A stretch of 64,000 nucleotides of DNA from Histomonas meleagridis (GCA_020186115.1 WSYJ01000149.1:682001-746000), one strand, 5' to 3'; positions 25,969 to 37,319 are shown, numbered from the stretch's first letter. Translations and numbers: made by a program. Notes: generated from the letters alone by a model not told the origin.

Positions 25969-28269
25969 TTATTCAGAATTCTGATTATTTTTAAATTCTA
26001 TATCTAAATCATCTTTTTCGATGATCTTTTGCATTATTTCTTCTAAGCTTTCAATTAGTATTGTATAATTTTCAAACCCTAATTCATTTTTCATTGATTC
26101 TAGTTTTTCCAAAACATCAGCAACTCTTAAATCATTTGGTATAAAAATTGTCAACATATTATTTCTAGAAAAAGTTGCTTCAGGAACAATACTTCTTATA
26201 ACATTAAGAACACCTTCCATATTTGGCTCTCCATCAATTATTGTAATATTATAACCACAATTATATTCATTTCTCATATCAACAGCAGTACCACAAAATG
26301 ATATATGACCTTTTTGCATCACAACAATTCTAGAAGCTAACATTTCAGATTCTTCGAATGAATGTGTTGTCATTAAAATTGTACTATCTTTAAAATTATC
26401 TAAAATCTTTTGAATAAATTGTTTTGATTGTACGTCAACACCTGTTGTTAGTTCATCAAAAATTAATAATTTAGGCGATTTAAGTAAAGCAAGAATTAAT
26501 TGTAATTTTCTCTTTTGTCCACCACTAATTTTATCTGCTTTATTATTAAGACATTCATTTAATTCAAGTGTTGATGAATAATATTGAATATCTTTTTCAA
26601 TTTCATTTTCATCTTTTCCTGTAAGTGAATCAAATAATTTTAACATTTCATAAACAGTAAATTCTTTAATTATAATATTATCTTGGAAAACAATTCCCAA
26701 ATTTCTATATATGAGAGAAAAATCATTATTAATTGGCTCATTACAAAAATAAATTGTTCCTTTAGTTGTTGGAAATGTTCCGATTAAAGAATTAATTAAT
26801 GTAGATTTCCCAGAACCATTTGATCCTATTGTAACAATTACTTCTCCTGAGTTAATATATAAAGAGACATCGTCAAGAGCCTTTGTTTTCCCATAATATT
26901 TAGATATATGTTCAAATCGAATTACTTCATTATATTTATGAAAATTATTTTCTTCTTTTTTAAATAATCTTTTCCATTGTTCCTTTTTAAAAAATTTTCT
27001 CCAATAGATTAATGGAGTTCCATATAAAGGCGATATTATTAAAGTAAGTAATATTGTTAAAATTATATATAATATTGTATTTGCAAACATACAAATTAAT
27101 ACTTCTAAAGTTGAGATAGTATTTAACTTATACGAAATATAATTCCATGAAAGAGAAAATCCGCTTGTCTTAGCCTGTAAAATTAATGCATTAAAATAAG
27201 AGAAACCTGCAAATGGGAATAAAATAATTAAAGGAATCCAAGCTGAATCTGAAATTTTATCATAAAAGGATAAAAGAAATGGGAAAAGGCGACATAAACA
27301 TAAAAGAATGATAATAAATATAGTTGATGATACTTTAAAATAACATAATTGTTGTCCTATAAAAGTTAAACATATTATACTAATAATATGTAATATAATT
27401 CCAATTAAATATAAAGAAATATCTGTACCTTGTGATCCTATTGCCTTAAAACAAGTCATGTATGTTGTTATTATAATGCATGGTAATTCTTCAATAAAAT
27501 AAATAAATGCATTTGTTAAAAATTTAACCAGCTCCGATAAATTATAGATTCTAAGCATAAAAAATATTTTTTCATTGCTTAGATAATAATATATTAAAGA
27601 ATCCGAAGCAATAGTAAAAATAAATCCTATTAAAATTTCAAAAATTGATGATGATAAGAATTTATCTGTAATTATACTTGCATAACCCATATATTTAATA
27701 TTCATTTTTAATTTTTTAATTTTCGTTAAAACATAATCAAAAAATCCATGTATAAAATATCTTCTAACACTTGAAACGTCAGAAATTAGTTCGAAAGAAT
27801 AATCTTTTGTAAGGGTATAACCAAAGCCTTTATATTTTTTTTCTTTAAGAAAATTTTCCATTTTTGCTCTTGTTGGAAAACCTCGAATCAAAGAATAATT
27901 AGGAATAAAATCATTTGTAAAATTCTTAATACTTTCATTCAGTGGCGCATAACATACATGATAATCCCTGAATTTTATAAATTCATTCAGAAATTTCCAA
28001 GAGTTATTAATAGATAAAACTTCAGGATTTTCAATTTCCTTTCTTTCTCCTTTGTGTGAATTCAAACCTGCTAATATTGAGTAAGCTATACTAAAAAAAA
28101 GCAAAATATACCATCTAACACTCCTTATACGTATCATCATCATAAATTTAAAATATATTTTAAATTGTTCCCATTTAGAAATTTCTGATTTATAATTTTC
28201 ATTATTAAATTGTTTTTCTTCCATGTGTTCTAATTCTAATTCATTTGTTTTATGTATAACATCATTCAT
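25969..28269 (-). CDS. ABC transporter, ABCA-type half transporter
   Basis: 766 residues: one membrane domain then one ATPase domain. TM1 lies at about 53-70, followed by a large loop (70-200) and a cluster of five or six membrane segments (205-440). The NBD begins near 450: Walker A GSNGSGKST (~480-488), Q-loop FQDN, signature SGGQKRKLQL (~580), Walker B LLIFDE (~601) followed by the D-loop GVD, and switch His in TTHSFEE (~634). The large extracellular loop after TM1 and the NBD sequence are typical of ABCA; full ABCA proteins carry two such halves, so this one must dimerise. Likely role: lipid export or flipping, inferred from the family. All nucleotide-binding residues appear present, with Leu for the usual Pro after the Walker B Glu. 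Start is the only ATG in a good position. Confidence 0.88.
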   Translation of the reverse strand: MNDVIHKTNELELEHMEEKQFNNENYKSEISKWEQFKIYFKFMMMIRIRSVRWYILLFFSIAYSILAGLNSHKGERKEIENPEVLSINNSWKFLNEFIKFRDYHVCYAPLNESIKNFTNDFIPNYSLIRGFPTRAKMENFLKEKKYKGFGYTLTKDYSFELISDVSSVRRYFIHGFFDYVLTKIKKLKMNIKYMGYASIITDKFLSSSIFEILIGFIFTIASDSLIYYYLSNEKIFFMLRIYNLSELVKFLTNAFIYFIEELPCIIITTYMTCFKAIGSQGTDISLYLIGIILHIISIICLTFIGQQLCYFKVSSTIFIIILLCLCRLFPFLLSFYDKISDSAWIPLIILFPFAGFSYFNALILQAKTSGFSLSWNYISYKLNTISTLEVLICMFANTILYIILTILLTLIISPLYGTPLIYWRKFFKKEQWKRLFKKEENNFHKYNEVIRFEHISKYYGKTKALDDVSLYINSGEVIVTIGSNGSGKSTLINSLIGTFPTTKGTIYFCNEPINNDFSLIYRNLGIVFQDNIIIKEFTVYEMLKLFDSLTGKDENEIEKDIQYYSSTLELNECLNNKADKISGGQKRKLQLILALLKSPKLLIFDELTTGVDVQSKQFIQKILDNFKDSTILMTTHSFEESEMLASRIVVMQKGHISFCGTAVDMRNEYNCGYNITIIDGEPNMEGVLNVIRSIVPEATFSRNNMLTIFIPNDLRVADVLEKLESMKNELGFENYTILIESLEEIMQKIIEKDDLDIEFKNNQNSE

Positions 28270-28543
28270 TGAAGAATAACCATGAAAAATCTTTCAGTTA
28301 TTCACCAAATTTTTATTAATAATGTGTTAAATGATAAAAATAAAAATCTCATTTTTATCAAACTGCAAAATAATAAAGAATTTAAAATTTTTTTATCTGA
28401 AAAATTTATAACGATACACTAACGAATACATATCGAACAAAAGAATTATTAAATATTAAAAATTTTAGTTTTAAAAGTTTTTTCATTGATATAAAAATTT
28501 GATTTTAACAAATAAAAAAAATAAATAAACGACACTTTATATT

Positions 28544-31072
28544 TTATTCAGGATCACTTAATGAGAGTTTTTCTTGGAAAATTTGTAGTTTATGAATATC
28601 TTCTTTTATTCTATTTATAACATTTTTAAATGTTTCATCGGATATATCATTTTTATCGAACATATAATATTGACCAATTTCATTAATTATTGTTTCTTTC
28701 CAAATATTCATTTCGTTTAACATTTTTTCTTTTATTATTTCGACTTTGTTATGTTGATTATTTTCTATTTCTATTTGTTTTGCTGCTAATTTTTCGCCAA
28801 ATTTTTGTTTTTCTCTTTCAATTACATTTTGTAATGTTAAAATTTTTTGTTCATTTTCATTTGATATATTTCTTATTAATTCGTTTTCTTTCTTAAGTTT
28901 TTCATTTAATTGTTCAATGTTCTTTAATGAATCGGAAAGAAATTCGATTTTTTCTTTAAAAGTTTCGGAATTTTGATTCATATTATCAATAACTTTTTCA
29001 TAATTATTTCTGATTTCGTCAATTGTTTCATTATTTTTATTTTCATTTATATATTTCTTTAATTGTCTTTTTAGATATTTTATTGTTTTATTTGATTCTG
29101 TTTCAAGATTTTCATATTTATTTTGAAGTTGTTGAAATTGTTCTTTTAAATTATTTTCATTAAGTTTATTTTGTTTGGAATGAATTTGGAACATAAAATA
29201 TTTCGATTTTACATTATCTAATGTTTTATTTGTATTTTCAAGTTCATTCTGAAGTTTTTTATTGTTATTTTGTAACTTTTCAACCTCACTTTGTAAATCA
29301 TTAATTACATATTGTTTCACATTTTTAAGTTTTAAATTAGTAATAGTTTCATTTAATTTTTCGATTTCATTTTGTAAATTATTATTTTCATTTCGATATT
29401 TTTCATTTTCATTTTTTAATTTTAATATTTCATCGAAATAATTTACTTTTTTATTTTCATTTTGCTTTATTATTGGATTATTATATATAGTTTCACGTAA
29501 TTTAATTCTTGATTCTTTAATCTTTTTAAGTTTATTCATTAAGTTTTTAATTATTATTGGAATTTCTTCAATTGATTTTGCTCCAATTTGTTTAGCAATT
29601 CGTTCATATTCTAACTTTTTAACAGATGAATTCATTAACATTTTATTCATTTCATTCAAACGTTGGTTTATTAAAAAAAGAGTTGTAAATAAACAAAATG
29701 AATCATTATCATCATTTACAAGTTTGTTTATAACTTTTCTCCGGGTTTCAGGTGAACTTGTTATTAATATGTTAACAGGTATTATTTCTGGATCATTAAA
29801 TTCTATGTAACTTGAACAATTTTTAGCAATAAAATTTTGGAATTCTTCATCTTTATCACAAAAACTTATGTTATCAAGTTCCAAATTAATTTTTGATAAA
29901 TTTTTAAGGCCGGAAATTATTGCATTTAATATTTCTTTTGTTTTATTATTTTCTTCTTTCGTTTTCGTGATTTTTTGTTCTAATTCATTTATGACATTTT
30001 CTTGTGATTTATAATTATCAAGTAATTTTGAAGTTTGATTTATTATCATTTGAACTCGTTGAATTGGTTCATATTGCTTCATTAATATTATTTCATGACA
30101 TTGTTTATTTAATTTTTCATTTGAAAATGGAATTTTTATTTGCGAAATGTCGAATTTGTCTTGTAGAACAAATTGACTTAAATTTGATCGTTTTTTGATC
30201 CTTTCGTTTTCTTTGACTTTATCGGCCAATTGTTCTTCTGTTTTATATAAAATTAAATTAAAATTACCAATCGCATTAATAAGTTGTTCACGTTCTTGTG
30301 AATATTTTGATAGTTCGGTTTGTTGTAATTTAATTTGCGATTGTAAAAATTCAATTGATCTTTTAAGATCATTGTTGTCTTGTTTAATGATTTTATTGTT
30401 TGAATGGCTTTCCTTTTGATTTATTTTAAAGGATTCAAATTCGAGTTGAAGTGAAAGTAATTCATCTTTAAGAGTTTGATTGGTAACAAGAAAAGAACTA
30501 CGTTCTTTATTTAATGACATGATCTTTAAATTGGATTCATTAAGTAATTTTTCAAAGTTTTTACATTTTTGTTTATATTGATTTTGTTTTGCAAGAAGCT
30601 CAATGTTAAGTTTCTGGATTGATTCTAATTTATTTTTTGATTCATTTAATTCAGTGTATAAACTTTCACACTTTTTCCTGAGAGATAATTTTGAATTTGT
30701 TAACTTTTCAATTTCTTGTTTGTGTAAAGATTGATGGCTGGTTAATTTCTTATTCAAATCAGCGATGGTTCGTTTTTGGTCACTTATTTCTTTTTTGTAT
30801 TTTTCTCTTTCATTGATTAAATTTTGAATTTTTTCTTTTGAATCAGTTAATTCAATTTCTAACTTATTTTTAGCTCTTACATCTAATTCATACTTATTTA
30901 TTTGTTTTTTAGCAGAGCTTAGTTCTGTTTTTAGAAAATTAATTTGAAGCTGTAAATCTGTATTTATTTTCCGGTATTTTGCTAATTCATTTTGCACTCC
31001 TTGTGTTAGTATAATTTCGCTTTCTACGGAAGATGTCATGTTTTTAAAAGGAGAAATTGTTTCTTCGCTCAT
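28544..31072 (-). CDS. Long coiled-coil protein of unknown family
   Basis: 842 residues, almost entirely Lys/Glu/Asn/Gln/Leu-rich heptad sequence with two breaks near 330-400 and 420-480, the second rather hydrophobic (PVNILITSSPETRRKVINKL and DSFCLFTTLFLINQRLNEM). The N-terminus is short and Ser/Thr-rich. No motor, GRIP, FHA or other globular domain was seen. It could be a golgin, a basal-body or a cytoskeletal protein; the sequence does not decide. A poly-A/T tract lies upstream between this gene and the ARM-like gene (31110-31127). The ATG at 31072 is the first in frame. Confidence 0.7.
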   Translation of the reverse strand: MSEETISPFKNMTSSVESEIILTQGVQNELAKYRKINTDLQLQINFLKTELSSAKKQINKYELDVRAKNKLEIELTDSKEKIQNLINEREKYKKEISDQKRTIADLNKKLTSHQSLHKQEIEKLTNSKLSLRKKCESLYTELNESKNKLESIQKLNIELLAKQNQYKQKCKNFEKLLNESNLKIMSLNKERSSFLVTNQTLKDELLSLQLEFESFKINQKESHSNNKIIKQDNNDLKRSIEFLQSQIKLQQTELSKYSQEREQLINAIGNFNLILYKTEEQLADKVKENERIKKRSNLSQFVLQDKFDISQIKIPFSNEKLNKQCHEIILMKQYEPIQRVQMIINQTSKLLDNYKSQENVINELEQKITKTKEENNKTKEILNAIISGLKNLSKINLELDNISFCDKDEEFQNFIAKNCSSYIEFNDPEIIPVNILITSSPETRRKVINKLVNDDNDSFCLFTTLFLINQRLNEMNKMLMNSSVKKLEYERIAKQIGAKSIEEIPIIIKNLMNKLKKIKESRIKLRETIYNNPIIKQNENKKVNYFDEILKLKNENEKYRNENNNLQNEIEKLNETITNLKLKNVKQYVINDLQSEVEKLQNNNKKLQNELENTNKTLDNVKSKYFMFQIHSKQNKLNENNLKEQFQQLQNKYENLETESNKTIKYLKRQLKKYINENKNNETIDEIRNNYEKVIDNMNQNSETFKEKIEFLSDSLKNIEQLNEKLKKENELIRNISNENEQKILTLQNVIEREKQKFGEKLAAKQIEIENNQHNKVEIIKEKMLNEMNIWKETIINEIGQYYMFDKNDISDETFKNVINRIKEDIHKLQIFQEKLSLSDPE

Positions 31073-31157
31073 ATGAAAATCCGTTTAATATTTTTTTCAA
31101 CATTTTCCAAAAAAAAAAAAAAAAAATTAATTTCATTGTATAACCTTTACTTACATA

Positions 31158-32459
31158 TTACATCTCCTCACCCTGATTTTTTTCGTCTAAGTAAACACGA
31201 TAATAACCCATGATCAAGTTTGCTGCTTCTTCGATATCTCCTTCGTTATTCTCTGTATAGCTTTGTATGTAATTCAATGTTTCCGAAGATTGTTCAATTA
31301 GCGAATCCATTTCCATTTTTTTACCAGTAGACCATAGTCTATTAAATATTGTGGAAATTGCACCAGTGGCATTTATAATAACTCCGATATTTTCCGTTTC
31401 CAAAAAAGGAATAAAGAAGTCAAATGTACCATATTCAACAATAGCCTTTTCAAATTGTTGAGAATTAAATTGCATTAAATCGCAAATGAATTCCATCGAT
31501 TTTTCACGCACTCCATATGAAGAAGTTTCACCTAATTCAAATAATACTTTAAGGATTTTGCTGGATATGAATTCTTCAGCAAGAGTATCAATTGTACTCA
31601 TTTTACTTAACATTTCAATTGTTTCTAATTGATGAATTTCATTGTCGACTTGAAGATTGACTGAAAATACTTCTAAATAATCATCAGGAAAATGTTCTTT
31701 AGCAAATATATTATTTAATGATAAATATCCTAATAATTTACAAGCGGATACATAGGCTTCAGAATCAATACGTAAATAATGAAACAAAATTGGCACTATG
31801 TTTATTTTGCAAAATTCTTGAAATGATTTTTGACCATTAAGTTGAGATATGGTTAAAGATGCTTGAAGTGCACAAGAAACAGTGTCTTTGGGTGTCTGAT
31901 TGGTAAGAAAGAGTGAAATAAACGGGATTAAGGGTTCAAAAAATTCAAATAAAATTTTAGGCGGGATCTTGGAATCTGCAAATAACTCGGTAAAAGAAAA
32001 AAAACAGTTAATACATACAAAATTAGGTGGGCTAGCAACTAGAGCATGTGCGATACCGTAAAAAATTTGATCAAAGCTTTGGGTAATGAGTTTATCTTTT
32101 GGGTATTTGAAAAATATAAGATTGTAGAGAATGCCCATGGAAGGTATAAAAATTTCTGGATGTTCATTGGGATTGTTTTGTTGACTAGAAAATGTTGAAA
32201 GAATAGATAACACTGACGAAGAAAGAGATGAATCCACCAATTTCATTCCTATCTCACAAAATCCTGTAACCCTTTCAAAGAACTGTAAGATTATTGGGAG
32301 ATTTGGTGGATTTTGATCAATTTGTTGGAGAAAAGGTTCAATTTGAGCTATTTCATTCGGACTGATCCCTTGATTTTCTTCTTCTATTTCTGTAGAGTCG
32401 TCATTTAATTGAAATCTGTTCCTTTTTCTCACGTTACCGACTTTATATCCGATTTGCAT
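31158..32459 (-). CDS. Armadillo-like helical repeat protein
   Basis: 433 residues. After a basic N-terminus (GNVRKRNRF) and an acidic stretch, the rest is a series of amphipathic helix pairs of the ARM/HEAT kind, for example CKLLGYLSLNN and GVIINATGAISTIFNRL. The layout (short basic and acidic N-terminus, then ARM helices) is like small importin-alpha relatives, but there is no clear IBB domain or the WxxxN arrays needed for an importin-alpha call. The function is unknown. On the coding strand AACCGTTAAAT precedes the ATG; the complementary AACGGTT is at about 32472-32478. Confidence 0.65.
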   Translation of the reverse strand: MQIGYKVGNVRKRNRFQLNDDSTEIEEENQGISPNEIAQIEPFLQQIDQNPPNLPIILQFFERVTGFCEIGMKLVDSSLSSSVLSILSTFSSQQNNPNEHPEIFIPSMGILYNLIFFKYPKDKLITQSFDQIFYGIAHALVASPPNFVCINCFFSFTELFADSKIPPKILFEFFEPLIPFISLFLTNQTPKDTVSCALQASLTISQLNGQKSFQEFCKINIVPILFHYLRIDSEAYVSACKLLGYLSLNNIFAKEHFPDDYLEVFSVNLQVDNEIHQLETIEMLSKMSTIDTLAEEFISSKILKVLFELGETSSYGVREKSMEFICDLMQFNSQQFEKAIVEYGTFDFFIPFLETENIGVIINATGAISTIFNRLWSTGKKMEMDSLIEQSSETLNYIQSYTENNEGDIEEAANLIMGYYRVYLDEKNQGEEM

Positions 32460-32593
32460 TGGTCGGAGAATTTAACGGTTAATTGAAAGCAAATTTTTAA
32501 ATGAATTATCTCATATAATATTTTGAATATTTTGTTTGTATATTTTATTTACGGTTTTATAAATTGCATTTCATAGAATATCAATAAATTCTC

Positions 32594-33733
32594 ATGAAAA
32601 AACAGACAAATCAATTACAAGAAAAAAATATACAAAAAGCACTCGAATTAACATCCAAAATTATTTTTAATTTGAACAAAGAAAATTTACCTCAAGAAGT
32701 AAGTTCTATTTTTGACCAAATATTTAATGAAAATTATCTATTCACTTTCAATTTTATTATAAGTAAAATGATATATTCTTCATATGTTACAAGAAAAAAT
32801 GAAGTAAGTACAATAATAAATTTTATTAAAGAAATTGAAATATATGAAATAACACATAATATAGAATCCAGAATAAGTAAAACTTTTTCAAACTTTCTTA
32901 TCAACACAAAAAAATCATATGGGTCAAATTACATAATAGATAAAATGGTTGAAATGAAATTAATTGATGAACATTGTAAAACAGAAGCAGATGACAATGA
33001 CGATACATATCTTAAAGTGAATGATCCCGAGCTTCATAAGAAATTAGTTGAAGAAGGAGAAAATCCAAATGAATTTGCAAAAATAATTCGAAATGATGAT
33101 GTAGAAAAACTTCAAGAAATGACAACACAAAATGATTTTGATTTTGATTATTTTCTTGTACCATCACCTTATGAAAGATGTTCATTTATTAGACGATACA
33201 TTTCATTGATTAGTTACGCAGCATTTTTTGGATCAATTAAATATTTGCTTTTAAATGGTTCTGATATAGAAAATATAGCTAAATATGCAATTGCGGGCGG
33301 AAATTTAGAGATAATTCATTTATGTGAGCAAAATCATGTTTCATTGATGGATGGATGTGAAATAGCTATTAAATTTCATCAAAATGATGTTTTTATGTAT
33401 CTTTGTGAAAATAATTTTATAAATTTTGATTATAAAACAATAACGAAATTAGGAGAAAAATGTATTAAATATCATAATTATGAAATATTTTCATACTTGA
33501 AAAATGAAGGAATGAGTGTTGATAATTGTATTATTAATGAAGCCGCAAGGACTGGAAATTTGTATCTTGTTAGATATTTTTTAAAAGAAAATAAAATACC
33601 AAAAAACACTTTAGCTTATTCAACACATTCAAGAAATATTGAACTTGTAAAATATGTTTTAAGACATAGAAGAACTGATATAAATGGTAAAGATATTTAT
33701 TTGATGCATTTGATATTTGTTTTAATGATTTGA
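32594..33733 (+). CDS. DUF3447/ankyrin-repeat protein, running into an interrupted ankyrin array
   Basis: A 379-codon open frame. The N-terminal ~230 residues are DUF3447-like (YERCSFIRRYISLISYAAFFGSIKYLLLNG) and are followed by degenerate ankyrin repeats (KYAIAGGNLEIIHLCEQNH, GNLYLVRYFLKENK, NIELVKYVLRHRR). The frame leaves the last repeat at TDINGKD and reads through a spacer to TGA at 33731-33733. If the ~71-nt spacers are removed the protein continues through eight more ankyrin repeats to TAA at 35049-35051. It is the intact sister of the pseudogene at 3638 and has a three-residue deletion relative to it. Ankyrin/DUF3447 proteins are hugely expanded in trichomonads; individual functions are unknown. 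Confidence 0.75.
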   Translation: MKKQTNQLQEKNIQKALELTSKIIFNLNKENLPQEVSSIFDQIFNENYLFTFNFIISKMIYSSYVTRKNEVSTIINFIKEIEIYEITHNIESRISKTFSNFLINTKKSYGSNYIIDKMVEMKLIDEHCKTEADDNDDTYLKVNDPELHKKLVEEGENPNEFAKIIRNDDVEKLQEMTTQNDFDFDYFLVPSPYERCSFIRRYISLISYAAFFGSIKYLLLNGSDIENIAKYAIAGGNLEIIHLCEQNHVSLMDGCEIAIKFHQNDVFMYLCENNFINFDYKTITKLGEKCIKYHNYEIFSYLKNEGMSVDNCIINEAARTGNLYLVRYFLKENKIPKNTLAYSTHSRNIELVKYVLRHRRTDINGKDIYLMHLIFVLMI

Positions 33734-35051
33734 TGATTATAAATAATATTTGGTAACTATTTAAATTTTTTTCAACTGCGATCATAATAGCATGTAGTAT
33801 GGGTTACATAGAAATAGTTAAATTACTTCTGAGAAAAAAAGGAATTGATATAAATATTAAAGATATTTATTTGTTTTATTTGGTGCTTATTTTAATAATT
33901 TCATATTTCAAAATAATAAATGGAAATTATTTCAAATATTTGAAACAGCACTTATGACTGCTTCTGCAAAAGGTAATATCGAAATAGTCAAATTACTTCT
34001 TGAAAAAAAGAAAATACATATAAACTCTAAAAATATTCATATGTTTTCTCTAGGATTTATTTTAATAATAATTTAATATTTCAAAATAAAATTCAAAATT
34101 TATTTGAAGTATTTACTACAGCACTTATGTATGCAGTTAAAAAAGGTCATACAGAAATAGTTAAATTACTTCTTGAACAAAAAAGAGTTGATATTAATGC
34201 CAAAAATATTTATTTGTTTTATTTGACATTTATTTTAATAATTTGATATTTCAAAATAATATTTGGAAATTATTTAAATTATTTGATACAGCACTTACAA
34301 TTGCATCCAGATGATGATGATCTTCAAATGATTATACTGAAATAGTTAAATTACTTCTTGAACAAGAAGGAATTGATATTAATTCTAAAAATTTTTATTA
34401 ATTTGTTTTAATATAACTTTTAATTTTCTGCTATTTCATAATAACAAATAAAATATATTTATATTATTTGAGACAGCACTTATTAAAGCATCTCAACGTG
34501 GTTATATAGAAACAGTTAAATTACTTCTTGAGAAAGAAGGAATTGATATTAACGCTAAAGATATTTATTTGTTTTGATTTGTATTTATTTTAATAATTTT
34601 ATTTTTCAAAAAAATACATGATAATTATTTCAATTATTTGAAACAGCAATTATGTGGGCATCTTGGTATGGCAACATAGAAATAGTTAAATTCCTTCTTG
34701 AACAAGAAGGAATTGATATCAATGATAAAAATATTTATTTGTTTTATTTAAAACTTATTTTAAGAATTTGATATTTTATTATTATATTTGGAAATTATTC
34801 AATTTATTTCAAACTATTTTAATAAAAGCATCTGATCGTAACCATATAAAAATCGTCAAATTACTTCTTAAACAAGAAGGAATTGATGTTAATGCTAAAG
34901 ATATTTATTTGTTTTATTTAATGTTTATTTTAATAATTTTATATTTCTAAATAAAATTTGGATATTATTTAAATTATTTAAGACAGCACTTATGTATGCA
35001 TCTGAAAAAGGTTATACAAAGATAGTTCATTTACTTCATAAAAAATATTAA
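33640..35051 (+). repeat. Second 170-bp ankyrin-plus-spacer array
   Basis: Anchors equivalent to AGAAATAGTT at 33640, 33810, 33980, 34153, 34338, 34508, 34678, 34848 and 35018. The spacing is 170 bp except for one 173 and one 185, both multiples of three more. Ankyrin units read, for example, TALMTASAKGN and TAIMWASWYGN and end with a natural stop (HLLHKKY*). One unit (about 34310-34335) carries a 15-nt insertion with three in-frame TGA codons. Spacers share the ends ATTTATTTG and ATTATTTGA with the first array, 28 kb away. Confidence 0.88.
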
Positions 35052-35349
35052 AATGAAAAGTTTATATGCAGGAACATAAATAAATTTAGTGTGAATCAAA
35101 ATTCGTAATTTCGATAGTTTTATTTTACAGGTCAAGTGCATTAAATTCATATATCATTTGAAAATTATGGAAAACTAAATTCAGTACAATATGAACCAAT
35201 AGCCATATCATAATGAAATGAATTTAAGAACTATTTTTCATTAGGTTACATGTGCTTTTTATGCTGAGTAATTAAGTATGCAAAATGAACAGATTTAAAC
35301 TAATTAAAAATATAGATAAAAAATAATTAAGGTTTGGGATTTATTGTCT

Positions 35350-36672
35350 TTACTTCTTCTTCTTATCTTCAACGACCTTCTTTTCGACAGCACGGATAAC
35401 GCCAACAGCGACTGTTTGCTTCATATCACGAACAGCGAATCTTCCTAATGCAGCGTATTCTTTGAATGTTTCTACGACGAGTGGCTTTGATGGTACGACG
35501 ACGACGACAGCAGCATCATCCTTTTGGATCCATTCTGGGTTCTCTGTGACCTTCTTACCGTGACGGCGGTCGATACGTTGGACGAGCTTGTCGAACTTGC
35601 AAGCGATGTGAGCTGTGTGGCAGTCGAAAACTGGTTGGTATCCAGCGTGGATCTTGCCTGGGTGGTTGGAGATGATCATTTGTGCTGTGAAGTTGATGCA
35701 TTGCATTGGTGGATCACGGTTAGCTTCACCGACGACGTAACCACGCTTGATGTCAGAGACGGCGACGTTCTTGACGTTGAAACCGATGTTATCTCCTGGG
35801 ACGGCCTCTGGGAGTTGTGTGTGGTGCATTTCGATGGACTTAACTTCGGTGGTGACTGTTGATGGTGCGAAGACGACTGTCATGTTTGGCTTCATGATAC
35901 CGGATTCAACACGACCAACTGGAACTGTACCGATACCAGAGATCTTGTAGACATCTTGGACTGGAAGACGGAGTGGGCGGTCGAATGGACGCTTTGGTGG
36001 TTGGAGTGTATCGAGTGTTTCAAGGAGTGTGCCGCCTGTGTACCATGGCATGTTTGGTGACTTTTCGGTCATGTTATCACCGACAAATCCGGAGATTGGA
36101 ACGAACTTGTATTGTTCTGGCTTGAAACCAATGTTACCAAGGATGTGTGTCATTTCTTGGACGATTTCATCATAACGTTGCTTGGAGTAGTTGACTGTGT
36201 TGTCATCCATCTTGTTAACACCAACAATAACTTGCTTGATACCAAGGGTGAAGGCAAGAAGAGCGTGTTCACGGGTTTGGCCTTGTTCGGCAATACCGGC
36301 TTCAAAACCACCGCGTGTGGCATCAATAACAAGGACGGCAGCATCGGCTTGGGATGTACCTGTGATCATGTTCTTGATGAAGTCTCTGTGTCCTGGAGCA
36401 TCAATGATGGTGAACATGTATTTTGGTGATTCGAATTTCCAAAGGGAGATATCGATTGTGATACCACGTTCACGTTCGGCCTTGAGGTTATCCATAACGA
36501 AGGCATATTTGAAGGAACCCTTACCAAGTTGGACGGCTTCCTTTTCGATTTGGGCGAGCTTTCTCTTATCGATACCACCGCACTTGTAGATTAAGTGACC
36601 TGTGGTTGTGGATTTACCAGCATCGACGTGTCCGATAACGACGAGATTGATATGTTCTTTCTCCTTACCCAT
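35350..36672 (-). CDS. Translation elongation factor EF-1 alpha
   Basis: 440 residues, near full length for the family. GTPase motifs: GHVDAGKS (14-21), DAPGH (91-95), NKMD (153-156). Other family signatures include [25 protein letters not shown] and VAVGVIRAV near the C-terminus, plus a lysine-rich tail. EF-1 alpha carries aminoacyl-tRNA to the ribosome and is very abundant. The coding region prefers C/G-ending codons far more than its neighbours, as expected for a highly expressed gene. On the coding strand an Inr-like TCACTT (36686-36691) lies about 17 nt before the ATG. An ankyrin-relic region lies upstream. Confidence 0.98.
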   Translation of the reverse strand: MGKEKEHINLVVIGHVDAGKSTTTGHLIYKCGGIDKRKLAQIEKEAVQLGKGSFKYAFVMDNLKAERERGITIDISLWKFESPKYMFTIIDAPGHRDFIKNMITGTSQADAAVLVIDATRGGFEAGIAEQGQTREHALLAFTLGIKQVIVGVNKMDDNTVNYSKQRYDEIVQEMTHILGNIGFKPEQYKFVPISGFVGDNMTEKSPNMPWYTGGTLLETLDTLQPPKRPFDRPLRLPVQDVYKISGIGTVPVGRVESGIMKPNMTVVFAPSTVTTEVKSIEMHHTQLPEAVPGDNIGFNVKNVAVSDIKRGYVVGEANRDPPMQCINFTAQMIISNHPGKIHAGYQPVFDCHTAHIACKFDKLVQRIDRRHGKKVTENPEWIQKDDAAVVVVVPSKPLVVETFKEYAALGRFAVRDMKQTVAVGVIRAVEKKVVEDKKKK

Positions 36673-37319
36673 GGGACAATAAACAAAGTGAACTGAATCT
36701 TTGGCCTTGTAATAAACGATTCAATTTTTTGACGACCACGAGCCCAGTTTTTAATGATCTCATATAATTAATTGAATGTATTTTTCGCTTTTTGACCGGA
36801 TCTTAAAAAGTGGACTTATGGCCAATGTGAATCTTAATTTGAGGACAGCCTCGGATAATAAACGGTCATTTGGAAACTTCTATTTAGTTTGTTTTTTAAA
36901 TAAAACTTATAAATTCATTTGGTTATTCATATGAAAGGTTGTTCGTTCATTTAAAAAAACATAATTACAGATAATATTAAAATTATAAACATAAAAATTC
37001 AAAAATCAAATTTATCCTTTTTATATTGAATAAAAAAGACAGAATATTCTGTTTCAAATTGACAGAAGGGATTTGCTTTTATTTTATATTTCATTGAATA
37101 TATTTAGAACCTAGATTGATTTTTTAACTAATACAAAAGATTCAACATAACCTGCAAAGCATTGATTTTTTTTCTAAAGATATTGCATTCAAACGTATTA
37201 AAATATATAAAAAGTTTTCTAATTACTCGTATATAAAAACTGGAAGATCTTCTTCATTTAATTTATTAAATAGAAAATATTAACGAATGCCCGTTATAAT
37301 AAAATACCATAAGTGATGT
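36673..37319. other. Intergenic region upstream of EF-1 alpha
   Basis: Contains the promoter of EF-1 alpha (Inr-like site above; an AACGGT at 36861-36866) and otherwise AT-rich sequence. No gene is supported. Confidence 0.4.
36686..36691 (-). promoter_or_regulatory. Inr-like TCACTT of EF-1 alpha
   Basis: TCACTT on the coding strand, 14-19 nt before the EF-1 alpha ATG, fits the trichomonad initiator TCA(C/T)(A/T). Confidence 0.5.

Noticed and set aside
31158-32459. Importin-alpha call
   Set aside because: ARM-like helices and a basic N-terminus are present, but no convincing IBB or NLS-binding WxxxN array.
36191-36589. Open frames opposite EF-1 alpha
   Set aside because: Antisense shadows caused by the strong codon bias of EF-1 alpha; no family match and no promoter signals.
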